DNA of 64,000 nt, taken from contig CAVRQM010000001.1 of NCBI GenBank assembly GCA_963723455.1, positions 1,364,001 to 1,428,000 on the forward strand, in the 5' to 3' direction. The notes beneath the pieces were generated by a model that ran no database searches, was not told where the DNA came from, and worked only from the letters and a program-made list of their open reading frames with translations. This document shows, one piece after another, positions 9,226-18,473 of this stretch. The translations under genes were made by a program, and so were the position numbers. Origin of the DNA: CAVRQM01 sp963723455. Its GTDB lineage: Bacteria; Pseudomonadota; Alphaproteobacteria; Acetobacterales; Acetobacteraceae. Positions within the stretch are counted from its first letter, which is position 1. Each line of letters opens with the position of its first letter.

Positions 9226-11249
9226 GTGCAGATCACCGGCACCGATCCCGGATGGCGACGCCATCGGCCGCCCGCTCGAATGGAGCGGCGACGGGCCGCC
9301 GCCGCAGGTGCTGATGCACCCCGAGCCGCGCGGCCAGCCGGCGCTGGCGCCCGGCGAGCGCGTGCTGGCGCGGCTGCGGCCGATCGGCCCCGCCGGCCAC
9401 GGGCCGCCGCGCTACGAAGGGCGCACGCTGAAGCGCCTGACCGACGCGCCCGGCCGCGTGCTCGGCGTCTATCGCGCCGCCGCCTCTGGCGGCAGCGGCG
9501 GTCGCATCGTACCCACCGACCGCCGCGCCAAGGCCGAGTGGCTGGTGCCGCCGGGCGAGGAGGGCGGCGCGGAGTCCGGCGAGATCGTCGCCGCCACGCC
9601 CCTGCCCGCCACCGGCTTCGGCCTGAAGCCGGCGCGCGTCACCGAGCGGCTGGGCCGCATGGGCGATGCCGCTCCATCAGCCTGCTGGTCATCCACACCA
9701 ACGACATTCCGACCGAGTTCCCGCCGCAGGCGGTGGCCGAGGCGGAGGCGGCGCGCGCGGTCACGTCCTGCGCGGCCGCGCCGATCTGCGCGGCGCTGCC
9801 GCTGGTCACCATCGACGGCGAGGACGCGCGCGATTTCGACGACGCGGTGTTCGCCGAGCCGGACGGGGCCGGCTTTCGCCTGGTGGTCGCCATCGCCGAC
9901 GTGGCGCACTACGTGCCGCCCGGCTCGGCGCTGGACCGGGAGGCCCGGAAGCGCGGCAATTCCTGCTATTTCCCGGACCGCGTCGTGCCGATGCTGCCGG
10001 AGGCGCTGTCGAACGGCTGGTGCAGCCTGCGCCCGGACGAGGATCGCGGCTGCCTGTTCGTCGACATGCGCATCGACGCGGCCGGGCGCAAGCACGTCGC
10101 ACCGCTTCGGCCGCGGCCTGATGCGCAGCGCGGCGCGTCTGACCTATGCGCAGGTGCAGGAGATGCACGGTCGCGGCGAGCGCGACCGCGCTGCCGGTCG
10201 CGCCGCTCTATGCCGCGTTCCGCGCCCTGCTGGCCGCGCGGCAGGCGCGCGGGACGCTGGATCTCGATCTGCCGGAGCGGAAAGTGGTGCTGGACGAGGC
10301 CGGCCACGTCGCCTCGGTGCAGCCGCGCCCGCGCCTGGACAGCCACCGGCTGATCGAGGAGTTCATGGTGCTGGCCAACGTCTGCGCCGCCGAGGAGCTG
10401 GAGCGGCTGGCGCAGCCCTGCATGTACCGCATCCACGCGCCGCCGTCGGACGAGAAGCTGGAAGGCGCTGCGCGCCTTCCTGCGCCAGTTCGACGTCGCG
10501 CTGCCGCACGGCCGCGACATCCATCCGCGCGACCTGGACCGCGTGCTGCAGAAGGTGGCCGGCACCGAGCAGGCGCCGCTGGTCAACGAGACGGTGCTGC
10601 GCAGCCAGAGCCAGGCCGCCTACAGCCCCGACAATATCGGCCATTTCGGCCTGGCGCTGGCCCGCTACGCGCATTTCACCAGCCCGATCCGCCGCTACGC
10701 CGATCTGCTGGTGCATCGCGCGCTGATCCGCGGCCTCAGGCTGGGCGGCGGCGCGCTGCCGGCGGACGAGGCCGCCGCGAGTTCGCCGATACCGCCGAGC
10801 ATATCACCGCCACGGAACGCCGCGCCGCCCTGGCCGAGCGCGACGCGACCGACCGCTATCTGGCCGCCTGCATGGCCGACAAGGTCGGGGCCACCTTCGA
10901 CGCGCGCGTCTCCGGCGTGCAGCGCTTCGGGCTGTTCGTGACGGTGGTTGGAAGCGGCGCTTCCGGGCTGGTGCCGGTGTCGTCGTTGCCCGATGATTTC
11001 TGGATGCACGACGAGGCGACGCAGACCCTGACCGGCCGGCGCACCGGCCTGACGTTTCCGCTGGCGCAGGAGGTCGAGGTGCGGCTGGCCGAGGCCAGCC
11101 CGATCACCGGCGGCCTGCTGTTCCAGGTGCTGCAAGGGGCGCCCGCCCGTGGCGCCGCGGCGCGCCGGACTTCGGCTGGCCGGTCGCTCGAAGGCCGGGC
11201 ATCGGACAGCCGGTCGGCGAAGGGCCGGGGCCGGCCGCGGACCCGGTGA
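9226..11249 (+). CDS. rnr: Ribonuclease R (frameshifted; N-terminus unclear)
   Basis: A 3'-5' exoribonuclease that degrades structured RNA. Cold-shock-like sequence starts at VQITGTDP (about 9226). The RNB catalytic domain carries TIDGEDARDFDDAV (about 9808-9850) with the metal-binding aspartates, NSCYFPDRVVPMLPEALSN, HRLIEEFMVLANV and HFTSPIRRYADLLVH. The C-terminal S1 domain (GATFDARVSGVQRFGLFVTV) and a basic tail end at 11249. Frame changes lie near 9255, 9420, 9675, 9770, 10105, 10175, 10465 and 10785. The winged-helix domain usual at the N-terminus is not recognisable; the true start may lie within 9103-9226 behind further shifts. The stop overlaps the start of the next gene. Confidence 0.85.
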
Positions 11250-12811
11250 GGCTCGGCGCCGTTCTGCTGCTGGCCGCGGTGCTCGCGACCGGGCTGGGCC
11301 TGCCCGCCCATGCCGAGCCGTTCCGGCCCGGGCAGACGCTGGATCAGGAGCAGGTGGCGCAGGTGACGGCGGCGGCGCTGGCGTTCATGGCGCCGCGCAT
11401 CCTGGATCCGATCCCGGTGGCGCAGCTGGCCATGTGGGGGCTGCGCGGGCTGACCACGCTGGACCCGCGCCTGTCGCCGGTGCTGAGTCGACGGCAGCCT
11501 GCGCCTGCTGCATGGCCGAGCCCGACGGCGAGCGGCTGCTGCTGGCGCGCCCGGCCCCGGCCGACGGGACGCCGGCCGGCTGGGGCGAGGCGGCGGCGGC
11601 GGTGATCCGCGCCGGCTGGAACGCCTCCCAGGCGGTGCGCGACGCCCGCACCGAGCGGCGTGATCCGCACCTTCTTCGACGAGCTGTTCAACCATCTCGA
11701 CCCGTATTCCCGCTACGCGCCGCCCGCCGAGGCGGCCGCGGAGCAGGAGGCACGCTCCGGCCTCGCCGGCATCGGCATCAGCCTGGCGGAGCGCGGCGAC
11801 AGCTTCGCATCGCGATTCGGTGCAGCGCGGACGGCCCCGCCGGGCCAGGCGGGGCTGCGTCCGGCGACGCGCTGCTGGCCGTCGATGGCGAGCGGTGTCG
11901 CCGGTTGCGATCCGGCAGACGGTCGAGGCCAGCCTGGCCGGACCCGGATGGCAGCGCGGTGACGCTGACGGTGCGCGGCCGCGACGGCCGCGATCCGCAC
12001 GCGGCGGCTGGCGCGCGCGGCGCTGACGGCCCGCAGACCGTGCGGCGCGCCGCAGCGGCAGCGGCGCTGGTGCTGCGCGATCGCCGGTTCTCCGGCGGCA
12101 CCGGCGCGGCAGCTGGCCGCGGCGATCCGGCGCGGGCTGGCCGGGCCGGCCGGATCGGCGCGTGCGCGGCCTGGTGCTGGACCTGCGCGGCAATCGCGGC
12201 GGGGTGCTGGCCAGGCGGCGGCGGCGGCCTCGGCGGTGCTGCCGCAGGGCGTGGTGGCCTGGACCACCGGCCGCGACCCGCATGGCCGACGCACGTGTTC
12301 CGCGCCGATGGCGAGGACGTCTCGCGCGGCCTGCCGGTGATGGTGCTGGTCGATGGCCGCTCCGCCAGCGCCGCGGAAATCCTGGCCGCCGCCCTGGCCG
12401 ACCAGCGCCGCGCCGTGGTGGTGGGCAGCGCCACGCTGGGGAAGGGTCTGGTGCAGACCATCCTGCCGCTGCCGGACGGCGGGGCGCTGTATGTCACCTG
12501 GAGCCGCGTGCTGGCGCCGCTGGGCTGGCCGATCCAGGGGCTCGGCGTGCTGCCGCAGGTCTGCACCAGCACCGGGCCGCGACGCCGCCGACCGGCAGCT
12601 GGCGGCGTTGGCGCAGGGCAGCAGCCGATGGCGCGGCGGTCGGCCCGCGAACGCGCCGCGCGGCCGCCGCTGGCCGCGGCGGCGAGGCCTGGAAATCCGC
12701 ATGGCGTGCCCGGCGGCAGTCGGGCGCGACCTGGATCGGTATGCGGCGGACGCGCTGATCGCCCATCCGGCGGCGTACCAAGCCGCGCTGATCGGGCCGC
12801 CCCGCCTGTAG
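11246..12811 (+). CDS. S41-family C-terminal processing peptidase (frameshifted)
   Basis: A periplasmic serine protease with a PDZ domain (Tsp/CtpA type). It starts at GTG 11246 inside the rnr stop (GTGA overlap). The N-terminus is a signal peptide (LLLAAVLATGLGLPAHAEP). FFDELFNHLDPYSRYAPP (about 11670-11725) is the typical region ahead of the PDZ domain, AGIGISL starts the PDZ, and LVLDLRGNRGG (about 12170-12205) starts the protease core. The catalytic Ser lies in VDGRSASAAEI (about 12350-12382) and the Lys in LGKGLVQTILP (about 12439-12470). Several frame changes occur between 11490 and 12300 and again near 12580-12700. It is shorter at the C-terminus than E. coli Prc. Confidence 0.82.
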
Positions 12812-12873
12812 CGCACGCCCAGGCCGGCGGACGCATCGCCGCTTGACGCGGCCGGCCGGGATGCGCAATTACC

Positions 12874-12896
12874 CGCCTCAGTTCTGAGGTTTCATC
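12874..12896 (+). promoter_or_regulatory. Hairpin covering the rpmG Shine-Dalgarno
   Basis: Just upstream of rpmG, CCTCA (12876-12880) pairs with TGAGG (12885-12889) across a 4-base loop. The GAGG of the 3' arm is the only good Shine-Dalgarno for the ATG at 12897 (spacing of 7). The stem could modulate ribosome access, as in autogenously controlled ribosomal-protein leaders. It is short and untested. Confidence 0.35.
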
Positions 12897-13064
12897 ATGG
12901 CCAAGTCCAACGTCGTCCAGATCAAGCTCGTCTCGACCGCCGATACCGGGTTCTTCTACGTGACCAAGAAGAACGCGCGCGCGCAGACCGGGAAGCTGGA
13001 GTTCCGCAAATACGACCCGGTCGCGCGCAAGCACGTCGCGTTCAAGGAAGCCAAGATCAAGTAG
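12897..13064 (+). CDS. rpmG: 50S ribosomal protein bL33
   Basis: A 55-residue basic protein beginning MAKSNVVQIKLVSTADTG and ending HVAFKEAKIK. It contains FFYVTKKNAR and LEFRKYDPVARKH, diagnostic for bL33. The zinc-binding cysteines of the C+ form are absent, so this is the zinc-independent form, as in most alphaproteobacteria. The ORF is intact. A Shine-Dalgarno GAGG lies seven bases ahead. The stop overlaps the stop of the convergent pleD-like gene by eight bases. The rpmG-pleD neighbourhood is conserved across alphaproteobacteria and supports both calls. Confidence 0.95.
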   Translation: MAKSNVVQIKLVSTADTGFFYVTKKNARAQTGKLEFRKYDPVARKHVAFKEAKIK

Positions 13065-14631
13065 CCGCCAGTTCGGGCGACAGATCGGGCGAGGGTTCGG
13101 CAGGCGGCTCAGGCGCCAATTCCGGGGCCAGTTCCGGGGCCGCTCCGGCCGGGGCCGCGGCCACGCAGTTGCCGCCCCGCTCGCGCGCCTGGGCCAGGGC
13201 CAGTTCCGCCAGGTGCAGCAGGCCGGACGGCGGCAGGGTGCGGCCCCCGGTCGCCGCCACGCCGATGCTGACGGTCAGCTGGCAGCGTTCGCCCGATGCG
13301 CCCAGCGGGCCGGGCTGCGGCTCGGCCAGCGGCTGCAGGACCGCGACCGCGCCGCGTAGCTGCTCCGCCGCTGCGGCCGCCGCCTGCGCAGCACAACCGG
13401 GCATGATGACCACGAACTCCTCGCCGCCGGAGCGCACCAGGCTGTCGAGCGCGCGGATGGTCTGGCGCAGCATGGCCGCCAGCCTGACCAGGGCCGCATC
13501 GCCGGCGGCATAGCCGAAGCGCTCGTTGAAGTCCCGGAACTGGTCGATGTCCAGCAGCAGCACCGCGACACCCGGGCCGGCGGCGGCTTCCAGCACCCGG
13601 CGCAGCAGCCGGCCCAGATAGCGCTGGTTGTAGCAGCCGGTCAGCGGGTCGGTCAGCGCCACCTCGAACGCCTGTCCGACATCGGCCAGCAGCCGGTCCT
13701 GACGGAACTTCCGCCGCAGCAGGTTGCGCGCGCGGGCGCGCAGCTCCTCGCCGATGCTGGCCGGGCCAGCCGCGGCGCGGGACGACTGCTCCCAGCTGTC
13801 GTCGGCGCCCAGCGCGAAGCCGCGCAGGCTGCGCGGCCGCAGCGCGGGGCTGGACAGCATCAGCAGCGGCACATGCCGCGTGCCGGCGCCGGCGCGCAGC
13901 ATGGCGGCGATCCGGAGCGGATCGTCGGTCAGCAGCGCCAGGCTGAGCAGGATCAGGTCGAAGCGCATGGCGGCGCACATCGCGGCGACCTGGGCGGCGG
14001 TGGCGGCCCGGCCGGGCACGATGCCGTCGCGCGCCAGCCAGTCCTGCACCCGCTCGGCGGCGAGGTCGTCGTCATCGACCACCAGCGCGCGGGCGCCGGT
14101 CACCGCGCCGGGCGTTGCCGCATCCAGCAGCGGCCACTCGGCCGGCAGCGCCGCGGCGCGCCCTGACCCATGGTCCTGGGCGCCCGGCGCGGCCACGGCC
14201 TCGCCGCCGCGCCAGGCGTCCCGCGACCAGGCGGCACGCACCAGGGCGTGCAGGCGGGCCAGCAGCAGGTCCATGTCGGGCGGCCCGGCCAGCACGTCGT
14301 CGGCGCCGAGTTCCAGGCCGCGCAGCCGCAGCGCCGGGTCGTCGCCGAGGACCAGCAGCAGCAGCGGCACATGCCGGCTGCACGGCTCGGTCCGGAGCCG
14401 GGCGCAGAACGCCAGATCCGGGGCGTCCGGAACGATTGTCGAGCCGATCCTTCGGCCGATTGCCGGAGCCGCGTCGAGCACGATCAGATCGGGGCGCCAG
14501 TCGGCCACCATGTCGAGCGTGGCGACCTCGCCGGCGGCGACCGCCACGGTCAGGTATTCGGCGCGCAGGCGCGCAGCCAGGGCGCGCGGATCGGCGCCGG
14601 CTGCGGCGGCAACCACGATCCGGGCGGTCAT
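13057..14631 (-). CDS. pleD: PleD-like diguanylate cyclase with two degenerate receiver domains
   Basis: PleD makes cyclic di-GMP when its first receiver is phosphorylated. This 524-residue protein has the REC-REC-GGDEF layout. REC1 (about 3-132) keeps the phospho-acceptor position in DLIVLDA (D53) but has RIVVAAAAGAD where the acidic pair should be and AGPPD in place of the KP motif. REC2 (about 182-305) has VVDDDD but reads DLILLS at the acceptor site (Ser 230). The GGDEF domain (about 325-500) is intact: RSGGEEFVVIM (GGEEF at 402-406) and an RALD inhibitory I-site five residues upstream. An acidic, proline-rich tail follows. I chose ATG 14631; an upstream extension to 14748 is unlikely. 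Confidence 0.88.
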   Translation of the reverse strand: MTARIVVAAAAGADPRALAARLRAEYLTVAVAAGEVATLDMVADWRPDLIVLDAAPAIGRRIGSTIVPDAPDLAFCARLRTEPCSRHVPLLLLVLGDDPALRLRGLELGADDVLAGPPDMDLLLARLHALVRAAWSRDAWRGGEAVAAPGAQDHGSGRAAALPAEWPLLDAATPGAVTGARALVVDDDDLAAERVQDWLARDGIVPGRAATAAQVAAMCAAMRFDLILLSLALLTDDPLRIAAMLRAGAGTRHVPLLMLSSPALRPRSLRGFALGADDSWEQSSRAAAGPASIGEELRARARNLLRRKFRQDRLLADVGQAFEVALTDPLTGCYNQRYLGRLLRRVLEAAAGPGVAVLLLDIDQFRDFNERFGYAAGDAALVRLAAMLRQTIRALDSLVRSGGEEFVVIMPGCAAQAAAAAAEQLRGAVAVLQPLAEPQPGPLGASGERCQLTVSIGVAATGGRTLPPSGLLHLAELALAQARERGGNCVAAAPAGAAPELAPELAPEPPAEPSPDLSPELAAT

Positions 14632-14741
14632 GGCGCGATCGCCCGCGGCCCGGCAGGCGACGCATGGATGGCTTCCACGATCAGCCTGTTTGCTGTAACA
14701 GGCAAGTCGATCGCGTCTGGCGTGTCTATTGTGACAGTTGA

Positions 14742-15404
14742 ATGACACAGGCGAGCAAGATAAACAGCATGACAGACAAGACCTTCGGCGCGGCGGGACC
14801 GTTCGGGCGCAACCGTCGCGGCGACGATGACGCGGCGCGGCCGGTGGGCAATCCGTGGATGTTCTTCCGCCGCTGGATGGCCAATCCGTTGCAGATGGGA
14901 TCGGTGGTGCCGTCCTCGCCGGCGCTGTGCCGGCGGATCGTGGCGCAGACGCGCCGCGCGCCGGACGAGGCGGTGCTGGAGCTGGGCGCGGGAACCGGCG
15001 TGATCTCGCGCGCCCTGCTGGATGCCGGGCTGCCGCCGGAGCGGCTGTTCGTGGTCGAGATCGTGCCCGACATGGCCGCCCACCTGCGCCGCCGCCTGCC
15101 CGGCGTGAACGTGATCCAGGGCGACGCGCGCGAGCTGCCGGCGCTGATCGCGCAGCCCTGGCGCGGGTCGATCGGCACGGTGATCTGCGGCATCCCGCTG
15201 GTGCTGCTGCCGCTGGCCCAGCAGCGCCGCTTCATCGGCGCGATCGAGGCGGTGGCGCCCGGTCGCGGCTTCCTGCACTACAGCTACTGCGTCACTTCCC
15301 CGCTGCCCGCCGCGAAGCACGGGCTGATGCCCAGGCGGGTGGCCTGGACGCCGCTGAACGTTCCGCCGGCGTCGCTGTGGCGCTACACGCCGCTGCCCGG
15401 CTGA
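14742..15404 (+). CDS. Class I SAM methyltransferase, PmtA-like phospholipid N-methyltransferase
   Basis: The 220-residue ORF contains the phrase FFRRWMANPLQMGSVVPSSP (about 41-60), typical of soluble phosphatidylethanolamine N-methyltransferases of the Sinorhizobium/Rhodobacter PmtA type. It then has the SAM-binding motif LELGAGTGVISRALL (about 79-93), an acidic ribose-binding residue in FVVEIVPDM, and motif IV near GTVICGIPLVLLP. The predicted product is mono- or dimethyl-PE or phosphatidylcholine at the membrane surface. Related rRNA adenine dimethylases share the fold but not this N-terminus. Start is ATG 14742; ATG 14769 (MTDKTFG) is an alternative. It is divergent from pleD across 110 bp. 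Confidence 0.75.
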   Translation: MTQASKINSMTDKTFGAAGPFGRNRRGDDDAARPVGNPWMFFRRWMANPLQMGSVVPSSPALCRRIVAQTRRAPDEAVLELGAGTGVISRALLDAGLPPERLFVVEIVPDMAAHLRRRLPGVNVIQGDARELPALIAQPWRGSIGTVICGIPLVLLPLAQQRRFIGAIEAVAPGRGFLHYSYCVTSPLPAAKHGLMPRRVAWTPLNVPPASLWRYTPLPG

Positions 15405-15442
15405 ACGCCGGACGCCACCGCCGTCGCCGCCCGGCGCGCCGG

Positions 15443-16168
15443 TCAGCGCGCGGCGAACTGCGTCTTGCCGAACATCACCTCGCGCTGCTGGTCGCTGATC
15501 GGCCCCTGGCGCTGACGGTCGGCCAGCACGGCCATGCCGCGCTGGACCGCCGGGCGCGCGGCGATCGCGTCGTGCCAGCGCCGCACCGCCGGATAGTCGG
15601 CCAGGTCGATGCCGCGCCGGTCCGGGTAGCGCACCCAGGGAAACGTCGCGATGTCGGCGATCGAGTACTCGTCGCCGCCCAGATAGGCCGAGTGCGCAAG
15701 CCGCTTTTCCAGCACGCGATGCAGGCGGGCGACCTCGTTGCCGTAGCGTTCGACGGCGTACGGCAGCCGCTCGGGCGCATACACGGCGAAATGGTTGTAC
15801 TGGCCGAACATCGGCCCGACGCCGCCCATCTGGAACATCAGCCATTGCAGGCAGGCGTAGCGCGCGGCCGGATCGGCCGGCAGCAGACGCCCGGTCTTTT
15901 CGGCGAGATAGATCAGGATCGCGCCGGACTCGAACAGGCTGAGCGGACGGCCGCCCGGCCCCTCGGGATCGACGATCGCCGGGATGCGATGGTTCGGCGT
16001 GATGGCCAGGAACTCCGGCCGGAACTGCTCCCCGGCGCCGATGTCCACCGGCGTCAGGGCATACGGCAGCGCCAGTTCCTCCAGCGCGATGTGCACCTTG
16101 TGGCCGTTCGGCGTGGGCCAGCTCCAGACCTCGATGGGCGGGCGCGTGGCTTGCGTGGCTGCGGACAT
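15443..16168 (-). CDS. Nu-class glutathione S-transferase (YghU/YfcG-like)
   Basis: A 241-residue intact ORF with the thioredoxin-like N-terminal domain starting IEVWSWPTPNGHKVHIALEE (about 10-29). The motif SWPTPNG is diagnostic of nu-class enzymes, which have disulfide-bond oxidoreductase and peroxidase activity using two glutathione molecules. It continues with PNHRIPAIVDPEG and LFESGAILIYLAEKTG for glutathione binding, and the C-terminal helical domain contains YSIADIATFPWV. It is convergent with the methyltransferase. A general thiol-redox or detoxification role is likely; the substrate is not predictable. Confidence 0.88.
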   Translation of the reverse strand: MSAATQATRPPIEVWSWPTPNGHKVHIALEELALPYALTPVDIGAGEQFRPEFLAITPNHRIPAIVDPEGPGGRPLSLFESGAILIYLAEKTGRLLPADPAARYACLQWLMFQMGGVGPMFGQYNHFAVYAPERLPYAVERYGNEVARLHRVLEKRLAHSAYLGGDEYSIADIATFPWVRYPDRRGIDLADYPAVRRWHDAIAARPAVQRGMAVLADRQRQGPISDQQREVMFGKTQFAAR

Positions 16169-16222
16169 GGCGGCTCCTGCACAGACGGTCGACCGCAGCC
16201 ATATGGCGGCGCGGGGCGGGAT

Positions 16223-17242
16223 CTACCACTGCAGCACCCGCTCCGGCGCGGGCGGCCGGCGGGGCGGCCGGGCGGCGCGGAACGGCTGCCATTCCTGGAC
16301 CGGCATGAACCGGGGCGCCAGGAACTGATAGGTGCGCCCGATCAGCAGCCACGCGGCGTCGTCCAGGCGCGGCGGGGGCGCGTCCCATTCCCGCAGGATC
16401 GGCTCCCAGGCGAGGCGGCTGCGCTGCAGCCAGTCGCGGTGCGAGCGGATGAACACGCGCTGCCCGTCGGCATTGCGCAGCGTGGCGATCACCTCGCCGG
16501 TCTGCGCGTCCACCTCGCCGAAGCGGGCGGCGAGCTGGCGCAGCGCGATGCCGCTCAGCCGGTGCACCTGCGTCAGCGTGTCGAGCCGGGTCGCATCGCC
16601 GCGCCAGCCGCTCGCGGCGATGAAGGCGACGCGGGCCGCCATGGCCTGCGCGCGCAGCAGCAGGCAGTCGCGCAGCGCCTCGATATAGCCGAGCTCGTCG
16701 CCGGTCGCCTCCAGCAGCGCGACCACCGCGCCGGACTCCGGCAGCCCGAGACTACGCGCCGCCCGCTCAAAGGCCTCGGTCAGGCGGGCGCGCAGCGACG
16801 GGTCCTGTTCTATTCGTTGTGCGGACAGCGACTGCACGGACAGGCTCGCATCGCCGGTCAGGCCGCCCAGCCAGGCGACCAGCTGCATTTGCAGCCGGGC
16901 CACCGCGCGCTGGCGCGGCGCGGCGCTGGGCTGCCAGCTCGCCTCGCCGCTCAGCACCTCCCGCGGCAACATGTCGCCCGGCTGCAGCCCGGTCACGTAG
17001 TCCAGCGCCTCGGCGATCAGCCCGAGCATCCGCCCGTCCTCGCTGTCGTCGGCGATGCCCAGCTCGCGCTGCAACGCGCGCAGCGGCACCGCCGCCTGGC
17101 GGCCGCCCAGCGGCATCAGCAGCACCGGCATGTTGTCCGTCGGGCTGCGCCGGAATGCGATCTCCCCCAACGCGGCGAAGCCGCGATGCTGCAGGACGCA
17201 CCGCTCCGGCGCTGCCTGCTCCGCCGCGCCGGAGTCCGCCAT
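16223..17242 (-). CDS. Hypothetical protein, 339 residues
   Basis: I do not recognise this family. The intact ORF from ATG 17242 encodes a soluble, arginine- and leucine-rich protein without signal peptide or membrane segments. Features are an N-terminal region with VLLMPLGGRQAAVPLRALQ, a long alpha-helical middle (about 95-230) rich in Ala, Leu and Arg, and a C-terminal part with FIRSHRDWLQRSRLAWEPIL and a proline/arginine-rich end. Helical propensity suggests a bundle or scaffold-like protein. It is divergent from the sugar ABC transporter and about 55 bp from the GST gene on the same strand. Upstream in-frame extension to 17425 lacks a better start. Confidence 0.6.
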   Translation of the reverse strand: MADSGAAEQAAPERCVLQHRGFAALGEIAFRRSPTDNMPVLLMPLGGRQAAVPLRALQRELGIADDSEDGRMLGLIAEALDYVTGLQPGDMLPREVLSGEASWQPSAAPRQRAVARLQMQLVAWLGGLTGDASLSVQSLSAQRIEQDPSLRARLTEAFERAARSLGLPESGAVVALLEATGDELGYIEALRDCLLLRAQAMAARVAFIAASGWRGDATRLDTLTQVHRLSGIALRQLAARFGEVDAQTGEVIATLRNADGQRVFIRSHRDWLQRSRLAWEPILREWDAPPPRLDDAAWLLIGRTYQFLAPRFMPVQEWQPFRAARPPRRPPAPERVLQW

Positions 17243-17448
17243 CGCCGTCTCGCCTCCGCCACCGTCGTGCACACACGCAGTCTGGGCTGGCCGCGTTAAC
17301 GAGACGTTGGTGGTCCGACCCCCGATCGTCCGCGCGCATCGGGCGGCAAAACTGTCCGTTGCCAAGGCGGCGCGCCGGCGGCACAGTCGTCCGACAAAAC
17401 ACGCCCGGCCGGGAACGCACGGCATGGGCGGATCATGGGGAGAAAGCG

Positions 17449-18466
17449 ATGTCGGACACGTCAGCCAACCGCCGGGATTTCCTGCTCACCGCCGGCCTGG
17501 GGGCCGCCCTGCTGGGCGGCTTCGGCATCAGCCCGGCGATCGCCGCCGAAATGGCGAAGGACACCGGCCGCAGCGAAAAGCCGCTGAAGGCCGCATTCTC
17601 CAACGCCGGGCTGCAGGCGACCTGGTGCGCGCAGGGCAAGCAGGCGGCGGAGGCCTGGGGCAAGCTGTTCAACGTCGATGTGACCTGGTTCGACGGCGAG
17701 CTGAACGCCACCAAGCAGCGCAGCGCCATCGACGACATGGCCAGCCAGAAATGGGATTTCGTCGCGATCCAGGCGTTCGGCATCGGCACGCTGACCGCGC
17801 CGGTCAAGAAGATGATCGACAGCCGGCATGCCGGTCATCGACATGGACACGCTGATCGCCCCGCTCGACAGCATCGACGTGCACAGCTTTCCTGGCGCCC
17901 AACAACGAGTTCATGGGCTCGTCGGTGACGCAGACGCTGGTCGATGCGATCGGCGGCGAGGGCATCATGACGATGACGCAAGGGCGCGCTGGGCCATACC
18001 GGCGCGCAGGGCCGCGCGCGCGGGTTCGAGAGCATCGTCAAGAAGTATCCGAAGATCCAGGTAGTCGATAAGCAGCCCGGCGACTGGGACGTGAGCAAGG
18101 TCGCGCGCATCTGGGAGACGCTGCTGAACAAGTATCCCAAGATCGACGCCGCGTATTTCCACAACGACGACATGGCGCTGGCCGCCTATAACGTGATGAA
18201 GGCAGGCCGGGCGCACCAGCATCAAGATCGGCGGCTGCGACGCGATGCCGCCGGCGCTGGCGGCGGTGGGCGACGGGCGCATGCTCGCCACCGTGCGCAA
18301 CCCGTCCTGCCGCATCCACGGCGGCGCCATCGTCGCCGGCGTCGCCGCGGTGGTCGGCGGCGAGAAGACCGGCGCGGGCATCCCGAAGAACATCGTCGCC
18401 GACGGCCCGGTGGTGACCAAGGAGAACGCGCCCGGCATGGCGTGGATGGAAGAGCCACTATCCTGA
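17449..18466 (+). CDS. Sugar ABC transporter substrate-binding protein (frameshifted)
   Basis: Periplasmic-binding protein of the ribose/rhizopine (RbsB, peripla_BP_4) type. A twin-arginine-like signal (NRRDFLLTAGLGAALLGG) suggests Tat export. The mature domain has AFSNAGLQATWCAQGKQAAE, DDMASQKWDFVAIQAFG, GHTGAQGRARGFES and AAYFHNDDMALAAYNVMKA, the last a hallmark of sugar-binding lobes. Frame changes lie near 17825, 17890, 17985 and 18210. The ATG at 17449 follows GGGGAGAAAGCG, a good Shine-Dalgarno. It heads the operon with the ATPase and permease genes downstream. No sugar-catabolic enzymes lie nearby, so the ligand is unknown. Confidence 0.85.
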
Positions 18467-18473
18467 TCTGACG

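Noticed and set aside
14855..17299. An 814-codon open frame on the plus strand
   Set aside because: It is an out-of-frame shadow over the methyltransferase, GST and unknown protein genes, with GC-rich low-complexity composition.
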